Shown: piece after piece, positions 1 to 5,615 of the stretch
Position numbering within the stretch: position 1 is the first letter of the stretch
How the letters are laid out: every line of letters begins with the position of its first letter
NCBI GenBank assembly: GCA_023389425.1
Contig: JAEWEK010000176.1
Span: 1-12,592, forward strand
DNA: 12,592 nt
Source of the DNA: Pseudomonadota bacterium
GTDB taxonomy: Bacteria; Pseudomonadota; Gammaproteobacteria; Burkholderiales; Burkholderiaceae_D
Reading direction: 5' to 3'
Notes under the pieces: generated by a model
What the model was told of the DNA's origin: nothing
The model's input: the letters and a program-made list of their open reading frames with translations, nothing else
The model's database searches: none
Program-made: the position numbers and the translations under genes

Positions 1-47
1 AGCGGATCGAAACCGACGAACTCAGAAAACGGCGACGACGGCGAACC

Positions 48-89
48 GAAGAGGCAGTGACCCTAGCTAGGATGCAGCCATGCCTCTTC
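48..89. repeat. Nested inverted repeat
   Basis: A perfect 9-bp inverted repeat (GAAGAGGCA at 48-56, TGCCTCTTC at 81-89) flanks a 24-nt interior that contains the perfect palindrome CCTAGCTAGG at 62-71. No T-run follows on either strand, so it is not a classical terminator. It may be a transcript-end structure of a gene to the left, or part of a mobile-element end. Its role is unknown. Confidence 0.5.
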
Positions 90-132
90 TGATTGTGTCA
101 ACAAAATTATTCCGGACACTAGTGCGCTTGCG

Positions 133-258
133 CGGGAACGACGGTAGGGGCGGGCCTATTGCGTGGTGAACGACCAGCTGCGCGACACCGGCGTGCCGTC
201 CACGGCCCCGTGAAACTCACATCGTAGGTCGTGCCGGACACCAGCCTGACCAGCGAAT
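133..258 (-). pseudogene. Duplicated, decayed 3' fragment of the CAP-domain lipoprotein gene
   Basis: Positions 133-258 match 356-484 almost base for base. The differences are two substitutions and three one-base deletions: the CCTATT versus CCTTATT run, one C in the GGCCCC run, and one G in AGCGG. The match covers the end of a REP unit (CGGGAACGACGG), the short 3' flank, and the last roughly 34 codons of the gene that ends at 380. The single-base indels destroy the frame, and no start or upstream domain is present, so it cannot encode protein. The copy ends about 6 bp before the next REPIN-like element begins. This suggests duplication or recombination through the REP units. Confidence 0.85.
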
Positions 259-263
259 CGACC

Positions 264-367
264 CGTCATTCCCGCGACGGCGGGAATCCCATTTTGCGTG
301 CGCCCAACTAGCGTTGGATCTGGTGGTATGCGCCAGAATGGGGTTCCCGCCTGTACGGGAACGACGG
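264..367. repeat. REPIN-like element, copy 1 (two inverted REP hairpins)
   Basis: The left hairpin is ATTCCCG (268-274), a 6-nt loop, then CGGGAAT (281-287). The right hairpin is GTTCCCG (343-349), a 6-nt loop, then CGGGAAC (356-362). The outer sequences CGTCATT and AACGACG complete an imperfect terminal inverted repeat of about 30 bp, and the whole is 104 bp. A second element of the same length and architecture lies at 3617-3720. Paired inverted REPs with a spacer fit the REPIN/BIME class of non-autonomous repeats mobilised by RAYT transposases; no RAYT gene is in the window. The right edge lies 12 bp past the CAP-gene stop codon, so its hairpin probably caps or terminates that mRNA. Confidence 0.75.
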
Positions 368-379
368 TAGGGACGGGCC

Positions 380-1330
380 TTATTGCGTGGTGAACGACCA
401 GCTGCGCGACACCGGCGTGCCGTCCACGGCCCCCGTGAAACTCACGTCGTAGGTCGTGCCGGACACCAGCCTGACCAGCGGAATGATGGCCGCGCCCGAC
501 TGCACCGTCTCGGCATCGGTGGCGTGGGTCAGCATGCGCACGGTGAGGTTGCTTCCGCCGCGCGGCTTCACGGTGAAGCTCTGCACCGTGACGGTCGAGT
601 TGATGTTGGCATGCACGCTGATCGGGTAGCCGACTTCGTTGAGGTCCGGCACCGGATCGGGCGACTCGTAATCACTGAAGAAGTTCACCGGTACCTGGGT
701 CTGCCCGCTGAACGGCCACACTGCCACCGTGCCCGCGGCCAGGCCCGGCCCATAGCCATTGTTGGAGGTAAAGTCGGCGGTGAAATAGCTGTAGCCGGAC
801 GAGGTGGACGCCGCACCGGTGCCGATTTCCTTGAACACCGGCTCGAAGATCACGAAGCGGTGGTAGATGGCGGTGATGAGCTGCTCGGCCATGTAGGCGC
901 CGTTCTGGCCCTGCGTCGCGGAAATGACTTCGCCGTAAGCGTGGCTGGTGTTGGCGAACGTGTAGCCGGCGGCGGTCAGCCGGTCCAGTTCGGTGACGCC
1001 GGTAAAGCCCGGCTTGCCCGCCGTCTGCACGTGGGTGACGGTATTGTTGATGCGCTGGTATTCCGAGTGGCCTTGTGCCGCGATATCGATGATGGTGCTG
1101 TGCGACAGCGTCGACATGCCCACCTGTCCGCGCCGGTAGTTGATCCAGTTGCGGCCGTCGGTCGCGGTATCGTTGGTGAGGACCGGCGCGCCGGGATCGA
1201 TGGGCAGCGGGCTGGAGCTGGCGCCGGTGGCGCCGGATGTGTTGCCACCACCGCCGCCACCGCAGGCGACGAGGGCGCTGGCGGTCGCGCAGACCGCGGC
1301 AAGGAAGCGCAGGCGAAGCAGGGCGCTCAT
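380..1330 (-). CDS. CAP-domain (SCP/PR-1-like) lipoprotein
   Basis: The product is 316 aa. The start at 1330 begins a clear lipoprotein signal peptide (hydrophobic core about residues 8-21, lipobox LVAC, Cys23), so longer in-frame extensions antisense to the next gene are rejected. A Gly/Ser-rich linker follows to about residue 48. Residues 58-200 resemble bacterial CAP (SCP/TAPS) domains: INYRRGQVGM, then AAQGHSEYQ with His88, THVQ with His100, GFTGVTELDR, Glu134 in HAYGEV, and His157. Residues about 205-316 look like an all-beta Ig-like domain ending VSRSWSFTT. CAP proteins are secreted or surface proteins whose biochemical role in bacteria is largely unknown; this one is predicted to be membrane-anchored. 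The gene is divergent from the phosphatidylserine synthase gene. A GGGA-type ribosome site precedes the start. Its last roughly 34 codons are duplicated at 133-258. Confidence 0.88.
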   Translation of the reverse strand: MSALLRLRFLAAVCATASALVACGGGGGGNTSGATGASSSPLPIDPGAPVLTNDTATDGRNWINYRRGQVGMSTLSHSTIIDIAAQGHSEYQRINNTVTHVQTAGKPGFTGVTELDRLTAAGYTFANTSHAYGEVISATQGQNGAYMAEQLITAIYHRFVIFEPVFKEIGTGAASTSSGYSYFTADFTSNNGYGPGLAAGTVAVWPFSGQTQVPVNFFSDYESPDPVPDLNEVGYPISVHANINSTVTVQSFTVKPRGGSNLTVRMLTHATDAETVQSGAAIIPLVRLVSGTTYDVSFTGAVDGTPVSRSWSFTTQ

Positions 1331-1365
1331 AGGAATCCCGATAGATGCAAACGCATGAGGTCTCC

Positions 1366-1371
1366 ATTCTA
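1366..1371 (-). promoter_or_regulatory. Candidate -10 box for the CAP-domain gene
   Basis: The minus strand reads TAGAAT here, 35 nt upstream of the CAP-gene start codon. No good -35 is present at 16-18 bp. The -35 side is occupied by the GGTGAATTTTCACC dyad, which directly abuts this box. This is compatible with an activator- or repressor-controlled promoter but is not proven. Confidence 0.3.
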
Positions 1372-1410
1372 GGTGAATTTTCACCCAACGGATCATCGGC
1401 ACGTGTGCCG
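1372..1410. promoter_or_regulatory. Two perfect 6-2-6 dyads in the divergent promoter region
   Basis: GGTGAATTTTCACC (1372-1385) and CGGCACGTGTGCCG (1397-1410) are each perfect inverted repeats of 6 bp around a 2-bp centre. Their centres are 25 bp apart. A further half-site, GTGCCG, follows at 1414-1419. They sit between candidate -10 boxes for the minus-strand CAP gene (1366-1371) and the plus-strand pssA gene (1432-1437). Dyads of this size are typical operators for dimeric regulators; no specific regulator can be named. Confidence 0.4.
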
Positions 1411-1431
1411 CCCGTGCCGACACTCCCACTG

Positions 1432-1437
1432 TAGAAT
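1432..1437 (+). promoter_or_regulatory. Candidate -10 box for pssA
   Basis: TAGAAT lies 31 nt upstream of the pssA ATG. No convincing -35 hexamer is found at 16-18 bp. The upstream DNA instead carries the GTGCCG half-site and the CGGCAC-GT-GTGCCG dyad. It is a weak call based mainly on position. Confidence 0.3.
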
Positions 1438-1468
1438 AGCCACTTCTGAAACTTTCGCCATCACTGTA

Positions 1469-2245
1469 ATGCAGGAACGCCCACGCCGCCTCGCGCGCGC
1501 CAAGTTCGCCTTGCCGAGTTTCGTCACCCTGCTGTCGATCGCCTGCGGCTTCGCCAGCATCGTGATCTCGGTCGACAATGCGCCGGTGGGCGACCCGCAC
1601 GACTATCGCCTGGCCGCGATCCTCCTGGTGCTGGCCGGCGTGTTCGACGCACTCGACGGTTTCGTCGCGCGCGCCACCAATACCCAGTCCGAGTTCGGCA
1701 TGCAGCTCGATTCGATCGCGGATGTGATGAACTTCGGCTGCGCGCCCGGCTTGCTGCTGTACTGCTACGGCTACGCGCAGATGGCGGCCGCGCATCCCAC
1801 GCTGGTGCGCATGGGCGGGCTGGCCTGTTTCGTATTCGTGGCCTGCGGCGCGCTGCGGCTGGCGCGCTTCAATGTGCAAGTCGGGCGCACCGACCCGCGC
1901 TACTTCGTCGGCATGCCGATCACTGCCGGCGCGGCCTGCGTCGCCTCGGTGGTGGTGGCCTGGCCCGATCCGCTGGTCACGCCGGTCCAGGGCTTCCTGT
2001 TGATGGCGCTGATGATCGCGGTGGGCACGCTGATGGTGTCGACCGTCCGCTTCCCCAGCTCCAAGCAGCCGAAGAACGCCAGTCTGCTGGTGGCGCTGGG
2101 CGTGTGCGTGCTGCTGCTGGCGCTGCTGCGCACGCGCTTCTTCGCGCTGTTCTTCGTGTTCTATGTGTCGGCCACGCTGCTGCTGAATATCGCGTGGCGC
2201 GGCGGCTGGCGCGGCGTGGCGCCGCCGCGCGTGATCGAGGACTAG
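1469..2245 (+). CDS. pssA: CDP-diacylglycerol--serine O-phosphatidyltransferase (phosphatidylserine synthase)
   Basis: The product is a 258-aa integral membrane CDP-alcohol phosphatidyltransferase. It carries the full family signature in its second hydrophobic region: Asp60, Asp63-Gly64, Ala67-Arg68, then eight residues, Gly77, Asp81 and Asp85. These residues bind the CDP moiety and divalent metal and catalyse headgroup exchange. Several membrane helices follow, up to about residue 242. In this family the sequence best fits phosphatidylserine synthase, which makes the precursor of phosphatidylethanolamine from CDP-diacylglycerol and serine; the exact alcohol substrate is an inference. The ATG at 1469 was chosen because an upstream in-frame ATG at 1373 would add a hydrophilic, Cys/His-rich tail overlapping the promoter dyads. 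No strong ribosome site precedes 1469. The gene ends tail-to-tail with the regulator gene, the two stop codons overlapping at 2242-2245. Confidence 0.87.
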   Translation: MQERPRRLARAKFALPSFVTLLSIACGFASIVISVDNAPVGDPHDYRLAAILLVLAGVFDALDGFVARATNTQSEFGMQLDSIADVMNFGCAPGLLLYCYGYAQMAAAHPTLVRMGGLACFVFVACGALRLARFNVQVGRTDPRYFVGMPITAGAACVASVVVAWPDPLVTPVQGFLLMALMIAVGTLMVSTVRFPSSKQPKNASLLVALGVCVLLLALLRTRFFALFFVFYVSATLLLNIAWRGGWRGVAPPRVIED

Positions 2246-2553
2246 GCGAACTTTTCCAGCAGCGCCGCCAGATGCGCGGCGCGTGCCTGCGCTTCATCGA
2301 GGTCGGCGGCATGCGCGGTCTGCGCCGTCATGCTGGCAGCGAGCAGCTGCACGAAAGAGCGGTCCAGCGCCTTGCGCGCCGCCGCCATCTGCTGGGCCAC
2401 CGCGTCGCAATCGGACGGCTCGGCGGCCAGCGCGATCAGCTTCTGCACGCCGCGCAACTGGCCTTCCACCCGCGCCAGGCGGTTCAGTAAATCCTTCTTC
2501 TGCCCGGGCGTGAGCGCGCGGCCCTCGACGATGCGCAGGCCGTTATCGGCCAT
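2242..2553 (-). CDS. CsoR/FrmR/RcnR-family transcriptional regulator lacking the canonical His ligand
   Basis: The product is a 103-aa all-helical protein of the metal- or formaldehyde-sensing repressor family. The diagnostic stretch is LLNRLARVEGQLRGVQKLI (about residues 22-40), followed by Cys49 and QQMAAARKAL. Family members use Cys at this position and His 25 residues later as core ligands. Here Cys49 is kept, but the His position is Ser74, and the second Cys of copper-sensing CsoR is Gln78. A classical Cu(I) or Ni/Co site is therefore unlikely, and sensing through a single reactive Cys is possible (inference). The start ATG overlaps the reductase stop codon by one base (TGATG), indicating translational coupling. 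The likely role is local repression of this two-gene unit. Confidence 0.85.
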   Translation of the reverse strand: MADNGLRIVEGRALTPGQKKDLLNRLARVEGQLRGVQKLIALAAEPSDCDAVAQQMAAARKALDRSFVQLLAASMTAQTAHAADLDEAQARAAHLAALLEKFA

Positions 2554-3485
2554 CACGCCACCTCGTGCCCGCGCGCGGCGCGCAGGATGCGGAACCAGTC
2601 CGGCCGCGACAGCGTGATGCGGGTGCCGGCCACCGCCACCGCGATCGCTTCGATGCGGCCGGTGCCGGTCAGCGGGATCGGCCGGCAGGGCAGCTGCATG
2701 ATCCACGCGAACACCACGCTCGCAAATGGCACCTTCATGCGGTCGGCGATGTCCTTGATGACCAGGCGCAGGTTCTCGGCATTGGTGTCGGTGGAATTGA
2801 ACAGGCGTCCGCCCGCCAGCGGCGACCAGATCATCGGGGCCACGCCAAGATCCTGCAGGCCGTCGAAGGTTTCGTCGAACATCGGCGCCACGTGCAGGGG
2901 CGAGAACTCGACCTGGTTGGTGGCCAGTCCGATGCGGCGGTTCAGGCACTCGAACTGGTGGCGGCTGAAATTCGACACGCCGAAGTGCAGCACCTTGCCG
3001 GCATCGCGCAGGCGGGTGAAGGCGTCGGCGATCTCGTCGAAGTCCATCAGCGGATCGGGGCGGTGGATCAGCAGCAGGTCGAGGCGGTCGGTGTGCAGCT
3101 GGCGCAGCGATTCTTCCACCGATGCCGTGATGTGGGCGGCGGTGGTGTCGTAGTGCTGGATCTGGTGCTGCGGGCGCTTGGGCGCGACCAGCTTGATGCC
3201 GCATTTGCTCACCAGTTCGATGCGCTCGCGCAGGGAAGGCTGGGCGCGCAGGGCTTCACCGAACAGGCCTTCGATGCTGTAGCCGCCGTAGATGTCGGCG
3301 TGGTCGAAGCTGGTCACGCCGAGGTCGATGCACTGCTCGATGAAGCGCACGCGCTGCTCGACCGGCATGTCCCAGTCGCCCATGCGCCACATGCCGGCCA
3401 CGATGCGCGACAGTTCGAGACCGCCTGCACTCGTGGCAACGCGCGGGCAGGTCAGGTCGGAGGGGAGGGCGGCGGTCATGGTCAT
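2553..3485 (-). CDS. Aldo/keto reductase, YdhF-like
   Basis: The product is a 310-aa NAD(P)H-dependent oxidoreductase of the aldo/keto reductase superfamily with a (beta/alpha)8 barrel. Catalytic tetrad residues are visible: Asp61 and Tyr66 in FDHADIYGGY, Lys94 in LVSKCGIK, and His141 in LLLIHRPDP. Further family marks are GKVLHFGVSNF, NQVEFSPL and a C-terminal segment with TGTGRIEAI and LSRPDWFRIL, which resemble E. coli YdhF. Length is normal for the family. The substrate is unknown. A second ATG at 3479 (residue 3) is equally plausible: GGAAAG sits directly before the first ATG but 6 nt before the second. The gene is transcribed together with the CsoR-family gene (1-nt overlap) from a promoter at 3509-3537. 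Confidence 0.9.
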   Translation of the reverse strand: MTMTAALPSDLTCPRVATSAGGLELSRIVAGMWRMGDWDMPVEQRVRFIEQCIDLGVTSFDHADIYGGYSIEGLFGEALRAQPSLRERIELVSKCGIKLVAPKRPQHQIQHYDTTAAHITASVEESLRQLHTDRLDLLLIHRPDPLMDFDEIADAFTRLRDAGKVLHFGVSNFSRHQFECLNRRIGLATNQVEFSPLHVAPMFDETFDGLQDLGVAPMIWSPLAGGRLFNSTDTNAENLRLVIKDIADRMKVPFASVVFAWIMQLPCRPIPLTGTGRIEAIAVAVAGTRITLSRPDWFRILRAARGHEVA

Positions 3486-3508
3486 CTTTCCGATGGGAAG
3501 GTGAGTTG

Positions 3509-3537
3509 ATTATAGCTGCGGGCTGGATTTGCGTTCA
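3509..3537 (-). promoter_or_regulatory. Sigma70-type promoter for the reductase-regulator unit
   Basis: On the minus strand a perfect TATAAT lies at 3509-3514. A weaker -35, TGAACG, lies at 3532-3537, with a 17-bp spacer. The -10 box is 23 nt upstream of the first reductase ATG. The poor -35 and the linked regulator gene would fit repressible expression. Confidence 0.5.
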
Positions 3538-3561
3538 TGCCGAGATCATTTGCCCGCGCAT

Positions 3562-3598
3562 AAAAAAACGTGTGGTTCCGGATGGAGTGCACACGTTT
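3562..3598 (-). terminator. Rho-independent terminator downstream of dacA
   Basis: Read on the minus strand, AAACGTGTG and CACACGTTT (3590-3598 and 3566-3574) form a perfect 9-bp stem with a 15-nt loop. It is followed immediately by a run of T (plus-strand A at 3562-3568). It lies about 140 nt past the dacA stop and upstream of the reductase promoter, so it would separate the two transcription units. The stem is only moderately GC-rich. Confidence 0.6.
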
Positions 3599-3616
3599 GG
3601 CCTGCTTTAAAGTCAC

Positions 3617-3720
3617 CGTCGTCCTCGCGAAAGCGGGGACCCCATTTTGCTTGCGTACCGATAACGTTAGCGGTCGTGGCAGGCGCAGGAATGGGATTCC
3701 CGCCTTCGCGGGAATGACGG
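3617..3720. repeat. REPIN-like element, copy 2 (two inverted REP hairpins)
   Basis: This element has the same 104-bp architecture as the one at 264-367. The left hairpin is GTCCTCG (3621-3627) / CGGGGAC (3634-3640) with one G-T pair. The right hairpin is ATTCCCG (3696-3702) / CGGGAAT (3709-3715). Both stems are 7 bp with 6-nt loops, and the termini are CGTCGT and AATGACGG. The spacer between hairpins differs in sequence from copy 1, apart from the shared CCCATTTTGC after the left REP. The right REP ends 17 bp after the dacA stop codon, mirroring the position of copy 1 behind the CAP gene. Confidence 0.75.
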
Positions 3721-3737
3721 CTTTTAGTGTTGCGCGA

Positions 3738-4886
3738 TTATTTGACCCAGAGACGCATCGAGTCCCACGCACGCCCGAAGATCGTCGCCTGCGACACCTC
3801 TTCCAGCGCCACCACCGGGAGCACCAGCAGCGGCTTGCCGTCGACCATCATCTTCAGCGTGCCGACCTGGCCGTGCAGCGCGATCGGCGCGACCAGCGGG
3901 TCCTTGCGCTCCAGCACAGGCTTGAGCTTGCCTGCCACGCCCTTGGGCACCGTCACCGTCACGTCGTTCGGGAAGCCGATCTTGACCGTCGACTTCGACC
4001 CCTTCCACACTTCCGGCGTCGCGATCGCCTGGCCCTTCGAGTACAGCTTGACCGTGTCGAAGTTCTGGAAGCCCCAGTTCAGCAGCTTCTGGCTTTCGGC
4101 GGTACGCATCGCGTCCGAGGTCGCGCCCGACAGCACCGAGATCAGGCGGCGCTCGCCGGCCGTGCCGTTCGGGCGATGGGCCGAGGCGATCATCGAGAAT
4201 CCCGAGGCGTCGGTGTGGCCGGTCTTCATGCCGTCCACGGTCGGATCCATCCACAGCAGGCGGTTGCGGTTTTGCTGCTTGATGCGGTTGTAGGTGAATT
4301 CCTTGACCGAGTCGATCTTGTAGAACTCGGGGAAGTCGCGGATCACGGCTTGCGCCAGCAGCGCCAGGTCACGCGCGGTCGAATAGTTGTCCGGGCTCGG
4401 CAGGCCGTGCGGGTTGGCGAACCTGGTGTCCTTCATGCCCAGGCGCTGCGCCTCGCGGTTCATCAGCGTGACGAAGGTGTTGACGTCGCCGCCGACGGCT
4501 TCCGCCAGCGCCACGGCCGCATCGTTACCGGATTGCACCATCAGCCCGTACAGCAAGTCCTTGATCGACACCGGCACTTTCGGGTCGATGAACATCTTCG
4601 AGCTGCTCTTGTCGACCTTCCAGGCGTCGACCGAGACGTTGACCATCTGGTCCAGCGAAACTTTTTTGTCGCGCAGCGCATCAAAGACGACGTAGGCGGT
4701 CATCACCTTGGTGAGCGAGGCCGGCTCGATGCGCATGTTCGCATCTTGCGAGGCAATCACCTGGCCACTGGTGGCGTCCAGCAAAGTCCAGGAACGGGCG
4801 GCGATGTTCGGCGCCGGAACGGTCTGAGCCTGCGCGCCGGACATCAGCGCAAGGCTAGCGGCCATGGCCGCAAACAATTTTTTCAT
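3738..4886 (-). CDS. dacA: D-alanyl-D-alanine carboxypeptidase, PBP5/6 family (peptidase S11)
   Basis: The product is a 382-aa periplasmic penicillin-binding protein that removes the terminal D-Ala from peptidoglycan pentapeptides. The start at 4886 gives a clean signal peptide (MKKLFAAMAASLALMSGAQA, cleavage after AQA at residue 20); a longer in-frame extension to 4961 would bury it. All three active-site motifs are intact: SLTK with nucleophile Ser57 and Lys60, SGN at 119-121, and KTG at 221-223. The PBP5 C-terminal beta domain spans about residues 275-365. The last roughly 16 residues (ATIFGRAWDSMRLWVK) form the amphipathic membrane-anchoring helix typical of PBP5 and PBP6. It has its own promoter (4960-4990) and a structured leader. 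Whether it is the DacA or DacC paralogue cannot be decided from this sequence alone. Confidence 0.93.
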   Translation of the reverse strand: MKKLFAAMAASLALMSGAQAQTVPAPNIAARSWTLLDATSGQVIASQDANMRIEPASLTKVMTAYVVFDALRDKKVSLDQMVNVSVDAWKVDKSSSKMFIDPKVPVSIKDLLYGLMVQSGNDAAVALAEAVGGDVNTFVTLMNREAQRLGMKDTRFANPHGLPSPDNYSTARDLALLAQAVIRDFPEFYKIDSVKEFTYNRIKQQNRNRLLWMDPTVDGMKTGHTDASGFSMIASAHRPNGTAGERRLISVLSGATSDAMRTAESQKLLNWGFQNFDTVKLYSKGQAIATPEVWKGSKSTVKIGFPNDVTVTVPKGVAGKLKPVLERKDPLVAPIALHGQVGTLKMMVDGKPLLVLPVVALEEVSQATIFGRAWDSMRLWVK

Positions 4887-4889
4887 GGA

Positions 4890-4946
4890 AAGCAATGTTG
4901 TCTCAGAATGGTGGGTGAAGCGAAGCAATGCCACACGGCATTGCTT
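4890..4946 (-). promoter_or_regulatory. dacA 5' leader with two mutually exclusive hairpins
   Basis: On the minus strand the leader contains AAGCAATGCC, loop GTGT, then GGCATTGCTT (4946 down to 4923): a perfect 10-bp stem with a 4-nt loop beginning a few nt after the predicted transcription start. The 3'-arm sequence CATTGCTT recurs at 4897-4890, three nt before the dacA ATG. The 5' arm AAGCAATG could therefore pair either with its neighbour (10 bp) or with the start-proximal copy (8 bp). The second pairing would occlude the ribosome-binding region. The pairing potential is visible in the sequence; regulation is an inference. Confidence 0.5.
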
Positions 4947-4959
4947 TAAGGAAGAGTCC

Positions 4960-4990
4960 ATTATAGGCCAGCGTTGGCCGCAAATGTCAC
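4960..4990 (-). promoter_or_regulatory. Sigma70-type promoter for dacA
   Basis: On the minus strand, GTGACA (4985-4990) and a perfect TATAAT (4960-4965) are separated by 19 bp; reading the -35 as TGACAT gives 18 bp. The -10 is 73 nt upstream of the dacA ATG, and the -35 overlaps the stop codon of the upstream hydrolase gene. dacA can therefore be transcribed separately from the upstream genes. Confidence 0.5.
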
Positions 4991-5613
4991 TTGCCCCACA
5001 TCTCCATTACAAGATTTTTGATGTGGCCGAGCTTGCGGTGGAAGAAATGGTCCGCGCCGGGAATGACGATCACCGGAATATCCTGCGGCCGCACCCAGTC
5101 GAACACCTGTTGCAGCGTGATCGTATCGTCAAGTTCGCCGTGGATCAGGATCGTATCGGCCGGCACGGCCGGTACGTCCCATTTGCCCGCGGCGGTGCCG
5201 ACCAGCACCATGCGCTGTACGGCGCGGCCCTCGGCCGTCAGGCGCTTGTGCAGTTGCGCCTGCACGAAGGTGCCGAAGGAGAATCCGGACAGCGCCACCG
5301 GCAGGCCCGGATACTCCTCTTGCATGTGGGCCATCATGATTGCCATGTCGTCCACTTCGCCGACGCCGTGGTCGTGCACGCCCTCGGATTCGCCGACGCC
5401 GCGAAAGTTGAAACGCGCCGTCGCATAGCCCAGCGACACGAAGGTGCGCGCCAGCGTTTGCGCGACCTTGTTTTCCATGGTGCCGCCGTACAGCGGGTGC
5501 GGATGGGCCACCAGCGCGATGCCGACCGGCGCGGCGTCGGGCAGGTCGAGCAGGCATTCCATCTTGCCGGCGCCGCCGGTCAGGTAAAACTTTTTCGAAA
5601 ACTTGTTCAGCAT
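4987..5613 (-). CDS. Alpha/beta hydrolase (COG2945-like)
   Basis: The product is a 208-aa cytoplasmic alpha/beta-hydrolase-fold protein with no signal peptide. The family-typical N-terminal block AHPHPLYGGTMENKV (about 36-50) is present. The nucleophile elbow is GFSFG with Ser112, the acid is in GELDD (Asp162 or Asp163), and the catalytic His is His189 in PGADHFFH. FNFRGVGESEG (69-78) is also typical. The length is normal for this short predicted hydrolase family, for which no general substrate is established. The start lies 2 nt after the stop codon of the ferredoxin gene, indicating cotranscription and probable translational coupling. Confidence 0.9.
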   Translation of the reverse strand: MLNKFSKKFYLTGGAGKMECLLDLPDAAPVGIALVAHPHPLYGGTMENKVAQTLARTFVSLGYATARFNFRGVGESEGVHDHGVGEVDDMAIMMAHMQEEYPGLPVALSGFSFGTFVQAQLHKRLTAEGRAVQRMVLVGTAAGKWDVPAVPADTILIHGELDDTITLQQVFDWVRPQDIPVIVIPGADHFFHRKLGHIKNLVMEMWGK

Positions 5614-5615
5614 GT

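Larger units (their letters stand above)
1..379. other. Gene-free repeat-rich region downstream of the CAP-domain gene
   Basis: No intact coding region is supportable here. Three things are visible. Positions 48-89 form a 9-bp inverted repeat (GAAGAGGCA / TGCCTCTTC) enclosing a 10-nt palindrome, CCTAGCTAGG, at 62-71. Positions 133-258 are a decayed second copy of the 3' end of the adjacent CAP-domain gene. Positions 264-367 are a REPIN-like element. The AT-richer stretch at about 91-120 differs in composition from its GC-rich surroundings and carries short GTGTC/GACAC inverted ends, so it could be the terminus of a mobile element extending left of the window. I cannot name a family. Confidence 0.6.

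Noticed and set aside
1..379. CRISPR-like array from repeated hairpins
   Set aside because: The repeated units are REP palindromes and one partial gene duplication. There are no regularly spaced direct repeats with unique spacers and no cas genes.
383..1372. Long plus-strand open frame opposite the CAP-domain gene
   Set aside because: The product is Arg/His/Gly-rich low-complexity sequence typical of an antisense frame in high-GC DNA. The minus strand encodes a lipoprotein with a clear lipobox and domain motifs.
1331..1879. N-terminal extension of the CAP-domain frame to 1879
   Set aside because: The extension is antisense to the pssA coding region and would place about 180 hydrophilic residues before a perfect lipoprotein signal peptide.
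3482..3772. Small minus-strand frame containing VIPAKAGIP
   Set aside because: This peptide is the well-known translation of REP palindromes. The frame runs through the 104-bp repeat and overlaps the 3' end of dacA and the reductase promoter, so it is not a gene.
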